DNA from: Laccaria trichodermophora
Taxonomy: Eukaryota; Basidiomycota; Agaricomycetes; Agaricales; Hydnangiaceae
Length of the DNA: 64,000 bases
Direction of reading: 5' to 3'
Assembly (NCBI GenBank): GCA_018417955.1
Contig: JACTVC010000022.1
Location: 248,001-312,000, forward strand
Numbering within the stretch: position 1 is the stretch's first letter; every line of letters starts with the position of its first letter. Of the stretch, positions 1-13,283 are shown piece after piece. The position numbers were made by a program, and so were the translations under genes. A model generated the notes under the pieces. It saw only the letters and a program-made list of their open reading frames with translations. It was not told the origin of the DNA and made no database searches.

Positions 1-865
1 GAAAACCATGTGTCAGTATCGAACGCCATTCGTTTTCACTTATTTTTGACGTCCACAATACAGGAGCAAAGCTGTCGCCGATGGGGCAATATCCTTTTAC
101 CTGGACCACTTTGTGCGAACGAGGGTAGCGAAAGTTACCTACGGGGCATTCGCTAATGCGTTATACAATCCCCACAATCCCGAACATCGGGAGCGTGAGG
201 CGGACACCTTTGTCTCAATGGCAGGCGAAAAGCGCGTCCAGGGCTCTTTCACGGTTATACTACCCAAGGTAATTACCCCACGACTGGTAGGGTAATACAT
301 CTTGCTCAGCTATTACTTTTCAGAATACTCAAGTTTCCGAAACACAAGAGTTCCGGAGTTCTTTTACTCAACTGTACAAACTCAAGACTGATTTCGCGTC
401 ATTGACATCCACCGTGTGGTGCTACCGAGGCGTCATAGCTGAACCGAGATGGCGAGATACCGACACCCGTAAGCATTATCTTACCCCTGGTGTTCCTTTA
501 CATTGACCACAAGACCCTAGGGATGTATTCGAAGGTCTGCACGATCGAGTTAGATCTGTCCCATTTTTCCCGTAACACAAAAGAGATCAAACGTCATGGG
601 GCCCAAGGGAAGTTTTACAGGCTTGATTACGACATAGTTTTACTATTCGGATTGACGGAGTTGAAGGCCCAGCTGGCTTGGATGGAAAAGGTATTGTGTT
701 TCGTATGTGATGTTACACGCCTTGTGACTGATAAAAACTCTAGGGAGTCGAGAAAAAGTGCTGAGGATATCCGCCTGATATATTCCAATAACAACTGACA
801 GATTTTGCAATTCCAGGAGCCCTGCAAAGATTGTTTATGACCCAGACTCAACACGAGAAGATTGA
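1..865 (+). CDS. HSPA12-like Hsp70 ATPase, 3' part only (gene E)
   Basis: This is the C-terminal third of an Hsp70-superfamily ATPase of the HSPA12-like group that is expanded in mushrooms; the 5' end lies outside the window. Exons join as NHV / SKAVADGAISFYLDHFV (from about 64) / the NTQVSET exon near 325 / the exon ending LKAQLAWMEK / GVEKK / SPAKIVYDPDSTRED-stop, with the last codon at 863-865. The same exon chain and closing block occur in the four complete paralogues at 18-32 kb, which is the main support. The domains seen are the end of the nucleotide-binding fold and the C-terminal region. The donor of the last intron (GTGCTG) is weak. Without it translation would stop eleven bases later, which can mimic a truncation. 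It is convergent with the protease gene, 234 bp away. Confidence 0.85.
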
Positions 866-1099
866 TAAAATGGTACCGGAATCGCGAACCTATACCCATA
901 CTGTATAAATGTAGTAATAGATTATGGATCAAAGGATAACCTGAAGACCTCCTCATTTACCCCACGACATCCTGGTTCACAAACACTCTGGACCATGAAG
1001 GACGTATCCATTGAAATACAGCAGAAAACGCGGACCTTCAATATTTCAATCTCGAGCCAGCTGGATAAATTTACATGGTACAGAGCAAGAAACTAGTGA

Positions 1100-4000
1100 C
1101 TAAACAGAGAAAGGACTCCATGCTTCAACCAAACCATCAGTAGTCTTAGATGCCACAGCCCACTCAGGGAGGAAAGCCAGCACCTCCTCGAATGCTGGTA
1201 TCTTCGCGCTCTCACCGCCACCGCGCTGTAGATCCCACTGCCCATCCCCATTGTCCAAATTCCCACTCTCATATTCAACCCACTCACAAGCTATCCTCCC
1301 CGTGATGCCCTCACCCTCTCGGCCATCATCATCCTCCCACTCAAAGTCGACGACGAACTCGCGGTCCCACGTGCGACTCCACAGTCTGACTTCGCTAGCG
1401 CCCACCTTGCCCACCTCATAGCCCTTCTGCATTCCTCCTTGCCCGCCCTCCACAACGTACTTGGTGATTGGTCGGCTGTCAAAGTACAGCCTGCACGAGC
1501 GCGTGTTCCGTCCCTGCAAGACAATCTGCCCCTTCCGAACCCCAGTTCTCGCCAATTCCGCTTTGAACCACGATTGTCGGCCTTTCGAAGCAGCACCGAC
1601 TCGACCCTGCGCCGCAGCAAAATCATCTTCCCAAGGGTCGCGACCCCCAGGTGAGGGAACCAAGGCGCTCTCCCATTCACACGTCACTAACCCCCGTTTA
1701 GCCTTCTCGTCTCTGCACTTCAACTCCTTGTCTGATGCCGACGGTAGCCTGGGGATGATTTCGTTTTTCAGATAGTACGGTGTACCAGTTAAAGCTGTAA
1801 CAACCTTCCTAACCCCCGCGGTTGGATGAACAGTCGAATTTGAGAGGTCCATGACAGAGCTGTGTCTCTCGGAGACAACGTTGGAGAGTGTGACTTTTTG
1901 CTGGAAGAACACCTTCAATGGGTCGGCGGATGAGAATGGGAACGAGAGCCAGAGGTAGGCGGTGACAATGAGGAAGGAGAGGAAGACGAGGAGGAAGAGT
2001 CCTCGATGCAGCTTTCCGCTGAAAGGTGTCAACGGGACTGCGAGAAGGACTGCAGTGAGAGAGGCAGCAGCGTAAACTACGAGATCACCATGTTAGCCTC
2101 GCAGCTAGAGATAAGAAAGGATGAGGGCTTACCAACGTAGGCGGGGCTTCCGTCAGCCAATGTCTGCGGCAATGAATCCAGCAACAGTGACCCCATCTGC
2201 GCGATAAGAAGAACTGGTGCTGGAATGGTCAACAGCAAGTGGACTATCCACCATCCAACCACACCGCCCTCCTGTGGCTTCCGCAAAGACGCCCTGGAGT
2301 ATCCTATGAGGGGCGTAGCCTCAGTGGGTGGTTGGTGCTGTTCCCGGTCTTCATCATCAGCATCCTGGTCTTCTTCGTGTTCACGATGATGGTGGTGATG
2401 AGCGCTGTGGAACCGTACTCGAGGTCCTCCTTGAGGAACAGGCAACATCATCCCCTCCACGGCTGCGAGGACGCAAGCGATCCAAACACCAGTATTCCAA
2501 ACTGTCACAAAGTACATGCCGCCAACTTGGGCCCGCGCAACGGCGATGGTGGAGAACAACAGTAAGATCCATGTGAATATGTAGACCTGGATGAGAAGTG
2601 TGTGCTTCTCCCTCTCGGGCGCGATGTATTTGGCCGTGGGGCTTTGGGTTTGACTGAATGTGAATGTGAGGGGAATGACCAGAGATAGGTATGCCAGAGA
2701 AAAGAAGGAGAGGAGGACGAGATATGGGGAGGAGTAGACCGTCTGTAATGGAGTGAGTCTAAGCAATTTCGCTGATGAAATGGATGTGGATAATGACGTA
2801 CGAAAGAGTTGAAAGCCAAGAAAGCCCACGCCAGAAGAGCCTGTGACGCGATTGTGCTAACCAGGGCAATCCAGAACTTGGAACGTCTCCACAGAGCCCG
2901 GAGCCAAGATCGTTGCTTCAACCATTCCAAGACCGAAGGGCGGGAAATGGGATGACCATTCGGTTGCCTTGCACGCTCATTGCGCAGAACATACTCACAA
3001 ACGACGAAGAATATCAACGAAATGGGTCCGACAACCAGCGACACGGCATTGTAGATCAGTAGGTCGTTGAGATAAAAGATGACCAGCTCTGCTTTCAACA
3101 CTTTAAGCAAAGCATTAGCATGAGCTCAAGCGACAAGGATTGAAGGAACTCACAGTCAAAGTAAACGGGGGTTCCACCAGAACCTTGATCCGCCTTGTGT
3201 CGTTTCGCGTTGAGCAAGGCATGGCCGGCCCCTTGTGCAGTTTCCATCATGGCCCAAAGGCTACGTTCTCCGCCATTGGTGTACGGGACCGCATCATACT
3301 TGGTATGGTATCTACTTCGGCCTTTGTAGAAGGCCACGTCGAGTCCTTCCATTTCTGCGCCTGCGCCAGTGTATACCGAGTAATCCGTCCCAGAACGTAT
3401 CACACCGCGTGCAAATGCGTCGGAAGAGATGACATTTGCATGGGGATGGGGGACGTAATCCGAGCGAAAGGCACGTACGGGAGAGGTGGATGTTGCTCGG
3501 AAAAGGATGGGGCGGCTGCAGCACAAAACGTTAAATTTGAAACACGGAGGGAAGGCGAAACACGCACCCTCCTGCAGCTGCGCCCTCGAGGTTGAGGAAC
3601 GTGTCGGTGAGCTTTGCCCATGGGTGCTGTAAGAACCTAAAGTGACGCTATGAGTCTACTGGGCTGGTAAATAAAAACACGTTGAGACACTCACGCATGT
3701 GCACCGTTGAGCCAATCCTCCTCCCCGTTGTTGATGTTGAAAATGGCGGTCCTATTTGGACGGTGCTTTGCGAAATAGTCGATGAGTTGTAAGAGTGTTA
3801 CAACACCCATGCCGTCATCGGTTACGCCTGGTGCAGTGGACACCGAGTCGTAATGTGCTGAGAACAGCACCCCGTCATTACCGTTGGAACTCTTGCCATC
3901 AATCTTGACAAGGATGTTGGTACCCTCAAAGTAGACACCGTATCCAGGGGATGCCCATGAGCCGTTTGAAGTCTGATCATCGGATATGTGAACAAAAGAA

Positions 4001-4325
4001 GTCGAAGCTGCCACCGGGCGGACTCGTGAGAGTATATAATCGTGTACTGCATCGTTGTAGTGGGAGTTGTAGGGATGTGGGTGTGCTGTGATCTGAAATG
4101 ACACTTTAGTACCCAGCCCAATTATGGGGGCAAAAGGGCACTTACGTGACGAAGGTCCGTGTAGGCCTGCTTCAAGTCAAGCCCGTTTTGATTCTTGGGC
4201 GGTTTGGGGAGCCAGTCCGTCACAATGACCAACGTGAATATGGTCAGGTATGTGAGCAATACGAGGACAGTGGTTGGTATGACCCTAAAGCCAACCACTG
4301 CAGGTATTCGGTCAACGATCCTCAT
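1100..4325 (-). CDS. PFF1: Vacuolar membrane protease, M28 metallopeptidase (PFF1-type)
   Basis: This is a multi-exon gene for a zinc metalloprotease of the vacuolar membrane (M28 family, yeast Pff1 type). The start is ATG at 4323-4325 (MRIVDRIPAV), followed at once by one membrane helix. The luminal peptidase domain follows: ITAHPHPYNS, the zinc-ligand block SAHYDSVSTAPGVTDDGMG, and the catalytic-glutamate block NNGEEDWLNGAHAF, with a later ligand segment around SRYHTKYD. After it come several hydrophobic segments (about 2.1-3.1 kb), a His-rich and acidic loop, and a soluble C-terminal domain in the exon at 1100-2032 ending EAWSPFSV. All expected domains are present in order and I found no break. 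Substrates in vivo are not well known for this family. Exon borders are by eye. Confidence 0.93.
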
Positions 4326-5213
4326 CGTCGTGGGGGTAAGAGGAGAACGTTGTCCTGTCAGATCCGGAAGGTGGTGTAAATACTGCTGATATCTCGTGGC
4401 TGCCTTGCGTCACTGCAATGAACATTGGTAACGTTCGTTTAATCTGGCAGGTGTAATGATCATTGGTCACGTACCGAAGTTGAATTCCCCGAGCGTCAAA
4501 TTCCTCAGATGTGTACCGTTCCTTCTACTTTCCGTTGTAGATATCCTTTCAAAGGCTTGGCCTGATATTCCGGGGTCAACTCCTCCGAAAGAAATGGACC
4601 GAATGGATCACCAACTCTGAAGTGCCAATTTTTCTCGACAAGTTCACTGTTAATAGAGAATAAATTCCAAGCCTGCTCAGAGCTCTGGAAATGTCCACAT
4701 ACCCATAGACTCGGGCGACGTCGGAGAAAGGAACCTGGTTGAACGTTGGTTTACTTGAGAGAAATTTAAACAGTCAGTAGCGGCCTGGCACATCTTATGT
4801 ATTACGTAAGTAATACATATTTTTTATTTTCGCCTTGCTTCTACCCCCATGTCTTGCCCACCCCAGTGCGGCGACTCTGTAACTCAACGTGTGAAATGCG
4901 TACCCCAAAATGACTGCTTCTATGCAACATTGTGGCCAAGACTATCTTTACTAGTTGAGGTTGACTTAGACTCTACCCTTTTTGGCAAGGCTCCCGGTGG
5001 CTTCTCCACTTTCGATGGTAAAATTCATAGTAGACATTCTCAAAAAGATTTTCTGTCTCACTCAATTGTTACAGTTTATAAAAAGCAGTACGGTGATTAC
5101 AACGGAATTTCCAAAGTCCCTCGGTCCATTTCAACACGAATTATGTTCCTTCAGATGATAGGACCACGATGTCCCTAATACTCGGATGTAAAATACCAAA
5201 CACCACATAGAAT
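4326..5213. other. Intergenic, no gene recognised
   Basis: This holds the upstream region of the protease gene and the downstream region of the next minus-strand gene. The open frame at 4849-5178 resembles nothing I know and lacks gene-like context. A perfect inverted repeat TGTATTAC / GTAATACA with a 4-base loop lies at about 4798-4817; its role is unknown. Confidence 0.5.
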
Positions 5214-6040
5214 TTACGTCTGCCAGGTCATCTGCATTTCCCGCCATTCGACAAAAGTTTGATCCCTCCGAATGCCTCCAACAATATGAAAACATTGTCC
5301 ATTGGCTTTGAATGGATCGCCGCTATGGACCTGCGCTGTAGCCCTGCTAAAAGCAGCCAAAAAAGTCGGATTGTTCAACATCGTTGGGGCAACTGTACTC
5401 TGCGCTGTCAACCCGAAGGTGATGGGCGACTTTACGATGGACGCAACGGCAGCGAGAGCCGTTCCGGTTGTAGCGGCAGAAGCGCCATGGCTGAAGGCGT
5501 AGCTGGACGCTGCAGCGATAAGCGACACATAATTTGGAGCAAGGCGGTAAGGTGGGTGGGTATGAATAGTGGGTTCGTTATTCCCGGTAAACGGATAACA
5601 AACGAGATTGTATGCGTTGATCCAATGAAGGTATCGGAAAGCTCGCTGGCCAGGCTGAAGAACACCCCAAAATTCGGGGACTGTTTGATATAAGATGTAA
5701 ACGAGGGGAAGTTCTGTCAGATTCGTTATTCCGACATATAGGTGACCTTTGGTTCTCTCGTCGACAACGCGCAGACCAGCGGTTGGCACGGTGACACTGC
5801 TCTTCAACTTGAAATGGATTAGAATGGGTGTACCTCGCGGGAAAAAAGTCAAGCTCACGACGACCGGAAGAAAGGTTGTGGGGTCTTCATTTGCTTCAGC
5901 AAGTCGGTAAGGTCCCCGAATCTCGACGTCTTCAAGGCCTTTCGCTGTCTAGGATACAGACGTAAATTGATAAAAAAAACAAGGGCAGGTTATACTGTAC
6001 TCACCTCGTGCCGGCCATAAGTCGAGGGTATTTGCGACAT
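5214..6040 (-). CDS. Hypothetical protein, about 250 residues, two exons
   Basis: Not recognised. A 12-residue first exon (MSQIPSTYGRHE, 6040-6005) has a clean GTGAGT donor. It joins in phase to the main exon (5948-5214) that begins TAKGLEDVEIRGPYR and ends EMQMTWQT-stop. The protein has no signal peptide. Its middle (LYVGITNLTELPLVYILYQ, then LQPGQRAFRYL) reads like a small beta-sandwich, reminiscent of short basidiomycete proteins with the pattern NxT-PLxVxxxQ...LQPG. The C-terminal third is rich in Ala, Ser and Thr (SSYAFSHGASAATTG). I cannot assign a function. Support comes from the long uninterrupted second exon and the in-phase splice. Confidence 0.65.
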
Positions 6041-7178
6041 GCTATCTCGGATATACTTTCCAAATTATTGAGTGAAGATTGTTCTGCGATCAGTGCAGAG
6101 AAATACTAAGGAGAAGACTTCTTTTGTACTCTTCTTGACGAGGGCATGGGAGCGTACACGGTTCCATGTGAACATCTCATGACGTATCCGTTCTGCAGAT
6201 AGAGGTAGAACAAAAGTTGAACAGGAATTAGCAAAACACCGGTTTTCTCGTTGTGCCTTTCGTGAGTACCTCCGTGGTTAGGTATTTTGCATCGCAGTAT
6301 CTGATCTCTCCCTCTTTCCCTTCCATCCTCGCATTTTTCAGTTGTCCAGTTTTTCGAGTTCTGGTTTCTGTGTTGGGTCGCTCCATGATGTAAATTTAAC
6401 CAAACGGTGGTGACCAGATATTCGAGACCGCGTCGTTGCAGTCCACCGCGTAAGAAGTCCCTCGTTGAGTCAACATCGACGCGTATCCCAGCTTGCAAGG
6501 GCCCTGCCATCGCCGGAGTCCTGTTTCTTCAGGCCGGGGATCATTATCACCGAGTTCTTGCGTTGAAGGATTCATTGTTAACGAAGGAAAGCAAGTAGGC
6601 AAGCGTCTGAGGCGTTTGTTCTACGGAAGAATGATGTGGAATGACTCAGTCGAGCAAACATCCTCGTTATCATCTGACAAACTTGAAGGCAAACAAAGCA
6701 AAACAGACAAAGCAAAATTTTGCAATTCGTTCACGGTGACCGAATAGAATGCTGGTCGTAGGCTATGGTGAGGACGACGGCTTCATTGAGTTAACAGCAT
6801 AAGGCATTGATCAAATGGGGTCACGGTATGAAAGGGAAATCACCTACAAACTCTTTGGACTCGGGCAAAACATACCGCACTCCCTTATCACAGATGTGTC
6901 TCTTTCCCATAGATGACCGTCGTGTAGAACAGAAAATACGATAATCGGGAGGGCCCACGGTTTGCACTTATCTGATCTCCTCCATACTATGGTGATGGGA
7001 GAAGGAATCGCCACCCATTACGAACTTTGAAGCCGTTCACGGCACGCTCACCAAAATCCCCCCCCTCCTCAATTCGCTTTCGTATTTTCTATTTCCCCAC
7101 TATTCCAGGCCGGAGGCTTGCTTTTAGACGTCATATGATGAGTCCAATCATCTCCTCACCCCCGTGGCCATTGTCAAA
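6041..7178. other. Intergenic, possible gene remnant
   Basis: A minus-strand stretch at about 6106-6580 starts MNPSTQELGDNDPRPEETG and continues in another frame as RDFLRGGLQRRGLEYL. It looks like a broken or mis-spliced small gene but matches nothing I recognise. The rest holds no supported feature. Confidence 0.3.
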
Positions 7179-8740
7179 TAGTGATGTGACGGCCCGGCCT
7201 GAAAGCCGCAGGCCAGCCCAAGCCGAGCCCTGTGAAGCCCCCACAGGGCTTCCTGTGGCCCACGGCTCGGGCTTCACATTTTTGAAGCCCAAGCCGCGGC
7301 CTGAGCCGCGGCTTGGGTGGCTGAATGGATTTGAATTTGCCCTTCGAATCAGAGCTTCAAAATTCATGATACATGTTTGTTCATATTGACTCCACAGCCA
7401 TCAAACCCACGTATTCTATCGAAAACCTCGCTTCTCATGCTTCACGCCGCCGAGAGGATGAACTTGCTAACGCCTCGATCACTCTGTCAATCAATAGCAA
7501 TGTGATTGACACCGACGATACTCCAAGGTGACGACAGCTGCACGCACCTATCCAGTCTCATGAGGTAGGCTCGTTATTTCACCCCATGTTGAAAGCGACT
7601 TGACCCTCTCCTTCAGAAATTTCGCTTCATCTTCGCCCTTGATGCCACTAGGAACTACACGGCATAAATCATCCCTTATCCCTGTCACACACGACGTCTA
7701 CCGGATGGCTTACCAACACACACGAGTTTTATGACGGCAGCTGGAGGCATACGTTCAGTCCTGTACACCTCAACTCTGACCCAAGCACAGTTCAACTTGA
7801 ACCGGCGAGGAGGTGGAAGGTTGAAGAGTCATTTAGATGCATGAAACGACTGCATCAGGGTATCTCATTGGCAGTTGACATTTGGTTCTATGAACAGGTT
7901 AGTATCAAGTTTCAACATGTCTTTTTGTCTTTTGACAAGGCCTTACCGACGAACTCTAGCTCGATCAAACCCGTCATCGCCATTCATCTGAAGGGGGACA
8001 GCGTCATCCGCCTATGAAATGACATAATGCCGATGTCATCCATCCGAGGTGGAACCACGTCCACATCTGCACCCTTCACATGACGACTATACCATCCTAC
8101 TTAAGGGCGGAATCACCTGCCATATCTCGACCTCCAACAGTTGCGACACTCGGGTAAACGCTGAAAACGTTCAATACGGAGAGGGGCGAATTTAGATCTT
8201 GGGTTATAACCACGAAGACGAAGGTACACGCTGGTTCGGTTGTGCACTTGGGACTGTCCTGATTTTTGTCCGTTGAACTTTTAAGAGTCCATGAAGTTGG
8301 AATGGGTGCGTTGTTTTCTGAAATTTCTCATGTCTCTTATTATCTTTTAGAGAGGGAAGTGGGACTTTCGATCAAGCTTTCGGATAGGACAGCAGCATAG
8401 GGCAGAATGTACACGGTATGGTGCCTCCGTGTCCTTGACTCTTTTGATTGACCTTGCAAATAGGTTGTTCGTGCTGATGAGATTGTCACCCAAACTGATG
8501 AATTATCATGGGACCAACTAACTCGACGGCAATGAGGACAACATTGTGTAGAGTACATACTATGTACTAACTATGCAATCGTTGTCATTTTTTTAGTGCA
8601 AGCCGCGGCCCAAGCCCGAGCCGGGTGCGGCTTGGGCTGGCTTGGGCTCAGAGCTCGGGCTTGAGATTTATCAAGCCTGAGCTCTTGAAAGCCGGGCCAA
8701 AGCCACGGCTTCCAGGCCAAGCCGGGCCGTCACATCACTA
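7179..8740. mobile_element. Non-autonomous DNA element with GC-rich terminal inverted repeats
   Basis: The left end TAGTGATGTGACGGCCCGGC (from 7179) is mirrored by the right end, which finishes GGGCCGTCACATCACTA at 8740. Inside each end are about 130 bp of repeated GGGCTTG / CAAGCC and GCCGCGG motifs (7190-7320 and 8597-8735), much more GC-rich than the surroundings. The 1.2-kb interior is AT-richer and holds no transposase-like frame. I found no target-site duplication: the flanking 8-mers differ. The terminus style resembles hAT-type elements, but the family is not proven. Confidence 0.75.
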
Positions 8741-10336
8741 GCACTGGCCAAGCCTATGCCCACACCTCAAGGACTGGAATCAGTACCGTCGGTATCATTA
8801 ATGATGAACTTCCTTTACGCACTGGATTCATATATGTAATCAGACTTGCTAGTTCTTTTCTTTGGGATGATCTTTCATCCACATTTGTACAACATTCGGC
8901 AAGGGACACGAAGCCGACTCGCCTCTGCCCTCCGTGAGATTGTAGAAGCGTTGACAGCACTCATACAAACTTCGAAGATTCTTTTCGCATTTTTCTGGAG
9001 CGTACGTGTTTCTGTTCAAACAACTTTGCAAGTCGCAAGCTAGAACTCATCTCAGTCCCAGTGACAACTTTTTCAGTCGAAGCATCACCAGATACCTTCG
9101 GTTTGACAAGTGTTAATCTTCAGACAGTCAGCTTTTCTTTGAGCTGCGCAAGATATTGAAGCATCGCTCACCTTTGACATTTTTTTGTATCGATTTTTTG
9201 GAGTTTGAGATGGTGAGAGTTGAAAACGAAGTGTGATCTCATGCGGTACCAAACAGTTGACGACAGTTGATGTCTGTTTACTCGAATCGTTGCTTGTAAT
9301 TCTCTTGTCAAACGACATTTTTCCCCATTTCTCCGACATTTTATTTCTTGCCTTGCCTCTCAAGACCTTTTGAAGCTGACACATTCCTAGGGTGTAATAT
9401 TCCCCCTATTTTCTTTTTTGCATCAATCATAACATTAAATTATCCTACCATTGCCCGCCGGCACGGATGGAAACTCTCACTGCCCAAAACTGCGCTGATT
9501 TTTGGTGATCTATTCTCGGCCTTTTGTTCAGTGAACTAGCGGCGTAGTGGGCGTAGTGCATACCAGGCTCCCGATCACGGATCGGAAAAATCCGGCTGAT
9601 TCGAACAACACAACATCCAACAACAATGCTCAACGATGCTTAGACCCAACCACATTCCCCGAATTCTTAAAAGCTCGTCGACCATCCAATATCGAACGTC
9701 GAGCACCCATTCCTCTCTTGTCCGAATATTTTCAAGAGTTCCTCCCCCTCCACGACATTCGCCAAAACCCATTTTACCATCACAGTGTCAAACATTGACC
9801 GGCTCAATCCCGTTGCACTGGCAGGAGTCCAAAAACGATGAGACTCCCTTCAACAAACTTGGTCGCCTCCAGCACACACTTCGTTCAGTTCACAAAAGAA
9901 ATGTGATGTGGCCAACAGAAGAATCAACTTTATCTGAGTACGTATAACCGTTGCCCACCACCTCATGTACCATATATTTGTTTCGTAAGCCTTCTGCCGG
10001 GAGAGTACTTGACGAAGTTACTACAACCAATAGCGGATCTTTTCAACCAATTATGTCTTCCTCAGATGCTAAAAACACCTATGGAGTGCATAAGCGTTGA
10101 TTTCAACTTGAAGTCTGGAGAATGTAAGTCCTCTTGATTTCCTTTCTATATGCAGAACTGAAGGTCATGAATTGTTAGCCATTTGTGGAGCGACTTTTAC
10201 AGTGGAAGACTTCACTGACGAGTTGCCCCCTCTCCTTGGTGCGAGAGACTTTCCTGATTGCCTAAATATCTAACGATGCCATGCGGTAGCCGGATAAACT
10301 GTTCAACACCAACGGGCAAGTCTCTTCGCACGTTGA
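8741..10336. other. Intergenic, no supported gene
   Basis: Short open frames at 9.3-9.95 kb do not join into a convincing model. The part after about 10.0 kb (MSSSDAKNTYGV) could be the decayed 5' end of the kinase-like pseudogene that follows. Confidence 0.4.
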
Positions 10337-11829
10337 ATGTATCCTCTCCAGTATAAACCAAGAGTGCCCCGCATTATTGTGACCAACTTCCAAGACATTG
10401 CCATCTTTTCCCCTCCCACACAAAGTCATCCAGAAGCTATATACTGGAAGATGTTGACAACTCAACCTGCTCTGGCTTTACGTGTCATCTCCGCCGCATA
10501 TCTCTTGGATGTGGTTTTTTTATACATCAATGGCCCTGATCCTGTTCCGGAGATTGACCCAGATATTATCCATCCCGAAGGACCCCCAGTGGATCCAAAT
10601 CAACCTTTACTTGCAGACGACCAAATATTTGCAACACACCACCGCCATTCCGACTTTGACCATGCGACGTTGGTTCGAGATCGTGCGAGAGCGCTACAGT
10701 TCTTCCGTTGGCGGGAACAAGCACAACGACGATACCCAAAGTAGTTGCTCATGCTAACGATACCCTCACCGCATCGACAAACGAGGTTGGGCTCATCCTT
10801 CTACCAAATGTTCGTCCGCTGTACCCATTCAACGCTTCAGAGTTACCGCCAGGCACCACGAACCATCTCGCCTCAATTCAACGCCAATCACCTCTCACGA
10901 CGGGTGGCATGGATAAAATTCTCGAACAGAGCAAGTCCTTCACGTTGAAGATTCAAGGCATCGTTGCCGAAGGCACACCACGCACAATGTGCACTGTATA
11001 CCGATGTCAAATTACCGCCATCGACGACACACCCATGTCATCCCATCTCTCTGTCTCAAACTATTCGACGACCGATTTCAGTATCTGCCAAGTCCAGACG
11101 AATACGATGAGCTTGAGCTGGACGTTCCACGATTGTTTGATCCACTTCTAATTGCTGAGATGTACGCACCCAATGAAGCGGTAGTTTACGAAAAGCTTCG
11201 ACCAGTCCAAGGCACCGTTGTTCCCTGGTTCTACCTACGGCGCACTCCAGGTCAGAGACAACTTATGGATGTTTAAAAGAATTTTTTACTTACTCTCTTT
11301 GACAGTTTACGCTTCCCGATGGAATGGGTGCTTTACTATGGTATATTGATGGAGTACATTGAAGGATATGACATTGCCCCTGAATTCACACAGACGTTGT
11401 TGGGTATCGAGAGGCAGATCAACATGGTATCATCATCAATTATCACTTTGAGAGCAACTACTTAACGCACCAAATTCTCTTGTAGATCCATAGTTGTCAC
11501 CATCCAGCCTGCATCCTCGACATCGCTGATATTAGTCAACACAATTGGCACAGTGGTCAAATCCTTCTTCACACAAACTCAAACTCGACCACGCTGTGCT
11601 AATTGATTTTGCTTCAACAACTCAAACCTACAAGCCCGATGTGCCATTCAACCTGATCCAGAACTATTTCGGCATCCTATGGATCCTGTTGGATGGAAAG
11701 GGGAATGGATTCGATACGGGTATTGTGTGGAAGCACTTTGGAGAGCCGGAGAGCCGGATGATTGGGATCCTCTGGGCGCTGTGGTTCAAGGGAAATCTGT
11801 GTGGGCCAGAGACATGTTCCCTTATATAA
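10337..11829 (+). pseudogene. Decayed fungal protein kinase-like gene
   Basis: Pieces of one protein appear in changing frames. They are an N-terminal part (LYINGPDPVPEIDPDI), then KVVAHANDTLTAST after a frame change near 10730, then RFQYLPSPDEYDELEL after another change near 11050. Next come YEKLRPVQGTVVPWFYG, the exon with MEYIEGYDIAPEF (around 11350), and QHNWHSGQILLH with LDHAVLIDFASTTQT (11530-11620). The last blocks fit the catalytic loop and the DFG position (here DFA) of the fungal kinase-like family whose hinge reads LMEYIEG. At least two frame changes cannot be explained by GT-AG introns that I can find. I therefore call it a pseudogene. Sequencing error is the alternative. Confidence 0.6.
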
Positions 11830-12530
11830 CTTGACTCAGGTTAGGAATATTTCTCGTTGCGCATCTCAGAATCCAGGCTTTTGATACGTTGGAGGAGTTA
11901 AATAATGCCCACTATAATCTCGGGGAATCATATGACAATTCGAGCTTACTGTTTATGTCTGTGGGCACTCGAGCTCATTCTCTCTCTTGTATTACATGAA
12001 CTGAAGACTGGATACGCCAAGTTGAGGTGAGATTAACGATGGACAAACAAGCCAAAATACGAATTCGGCGTTAACGGCGTTGACGGTCGAACTTGTCACT
12101 GTCGGTTGCGACAGCGTTGGGCTCACACATGTATGAACTCTTGCCCTTGCCTATATCTTCCTTCTCCACACCTTTGAATCTTACTAGCTAAACAATTAAA
12201 GTCCCACTGAACATCATGTATTTCGAGCTCTAAATGAACCTTTGTTGGGCGAACTATTACATTATGCACAGGATCCTTGCAGCTCATGATCTCTCCTGAT
12301 GTCACGGTACTCAATTCCATAGACGCCGACAATCCTTGAACACGGAATCGTTTGATTACGGAGAGATAAGGGCCGGACTATTCTCCCTCCCCTGCCTCCG
12401 AAGCCTTTCCAACATCTCTCTCTGAATCTCCTACGCATAGTTTTCTGAAACATTCATCCACGTGCCGAATACCTCCTTAGTTGGTTTCCTTCCAACCAGC
12501 CCCAACTTCATAATATTGGATCTCTCGAAG
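11830..12530. other. Intergenic, nothing recognised
   Basis: I see no convincing coding frame, RNA or repeat here. The last eight bases (12523-12530, TCTCGAAG) are the left target duplication of the element that follows. Confidence 0.5.
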
Positions 12531-13283
12531 TAGTGTTGCCGCAAAGCAAAGTTCAAAGTGCTTTAAAGTCGGCTATTTCCGACTTTAAAGCACTTTAAAC
12601 CTAAAGTTGCTTTAAAGCGATTTCCGCTTTCGGTCGACGGTCCACAGCCTTCTTGTCGCGACGGAGGCTCGCCGCTCCCTCAGTAGATAAGTACAAACTG
12701 TTTACTTATAGTAGAACATAATAACATTAAGTGGATGCAAGTTCTGGCTAAGTAAAACAGGAATAAGTAGGCTGGTCAAGGTCAGAATTCTCTGGTCAGA
12801 GATCATCCTCTCATAACGGAGATCTAGGTCCCCCTCTGAAAATACCCAAAATATCAAGCCTGCTCTCGCGCTTGTTTTCACCTTCTTCAGAAAGATCGGG
12901 TCATTGGACTACTTTTCGCGAAGACAACCTTTTTGTCCGCTTCACGATGTTAGAACTGGTGAGGGGAGGGACCTGCGCGATCGATTCCGCTGAGAGGTTT
13001 CGCACGAGCTGATTTACGCGCCTCAGCCCCGAGGTTTGCGCTTGCACGTCGCGTGAAGCAGATGAGGGAGAAACGTAAACACTCGTGCGCGCGAAGGACG
13101 CCGTTGGTGAGCTCGCGCATATCGTGCATGCTGATATCCGGCCAAGATTTGACAATCCCGGCGTGAGGCGGCGTTGCCCAACAACACAGCCTTGCCTTAA
13201 AGTACCTTAAAGCGCCGAATATGGACATAAAGTCCTTTAAAGGCACTTTAGTGCTTAAAGCACTTTACTTTGCGGCAACACTA
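12531..13283. mobile_element. hAT-like MITE, 753 bp, with 8-bp target duplication
   Basis: The left terminus TAGTGTTGCCGCAAAG and the right terminus CTTTGCGGCAACACTA are inverted copies. The element is flanked on both sides by TCTCGAAG (12523-12530 and 13284-13291). An 8-bp duplication with short TIRs is the hAT signature. Just inside each end lie repeated TTTAAAG / CTTTAAAG motifs (12555-12620 and 13195-13265), probably subterminal binding sites. There is no transposase gene, so it must be moved in trans. Confidence 0.88.

Noticed and set aside
700..798. Apparent frameshift at an A5 run ending gene E early
   Set aside because: A weak intron donor in that run joins to SPAKIVYDPD at about 836, as in the paralogues, so no frameshift is needed.
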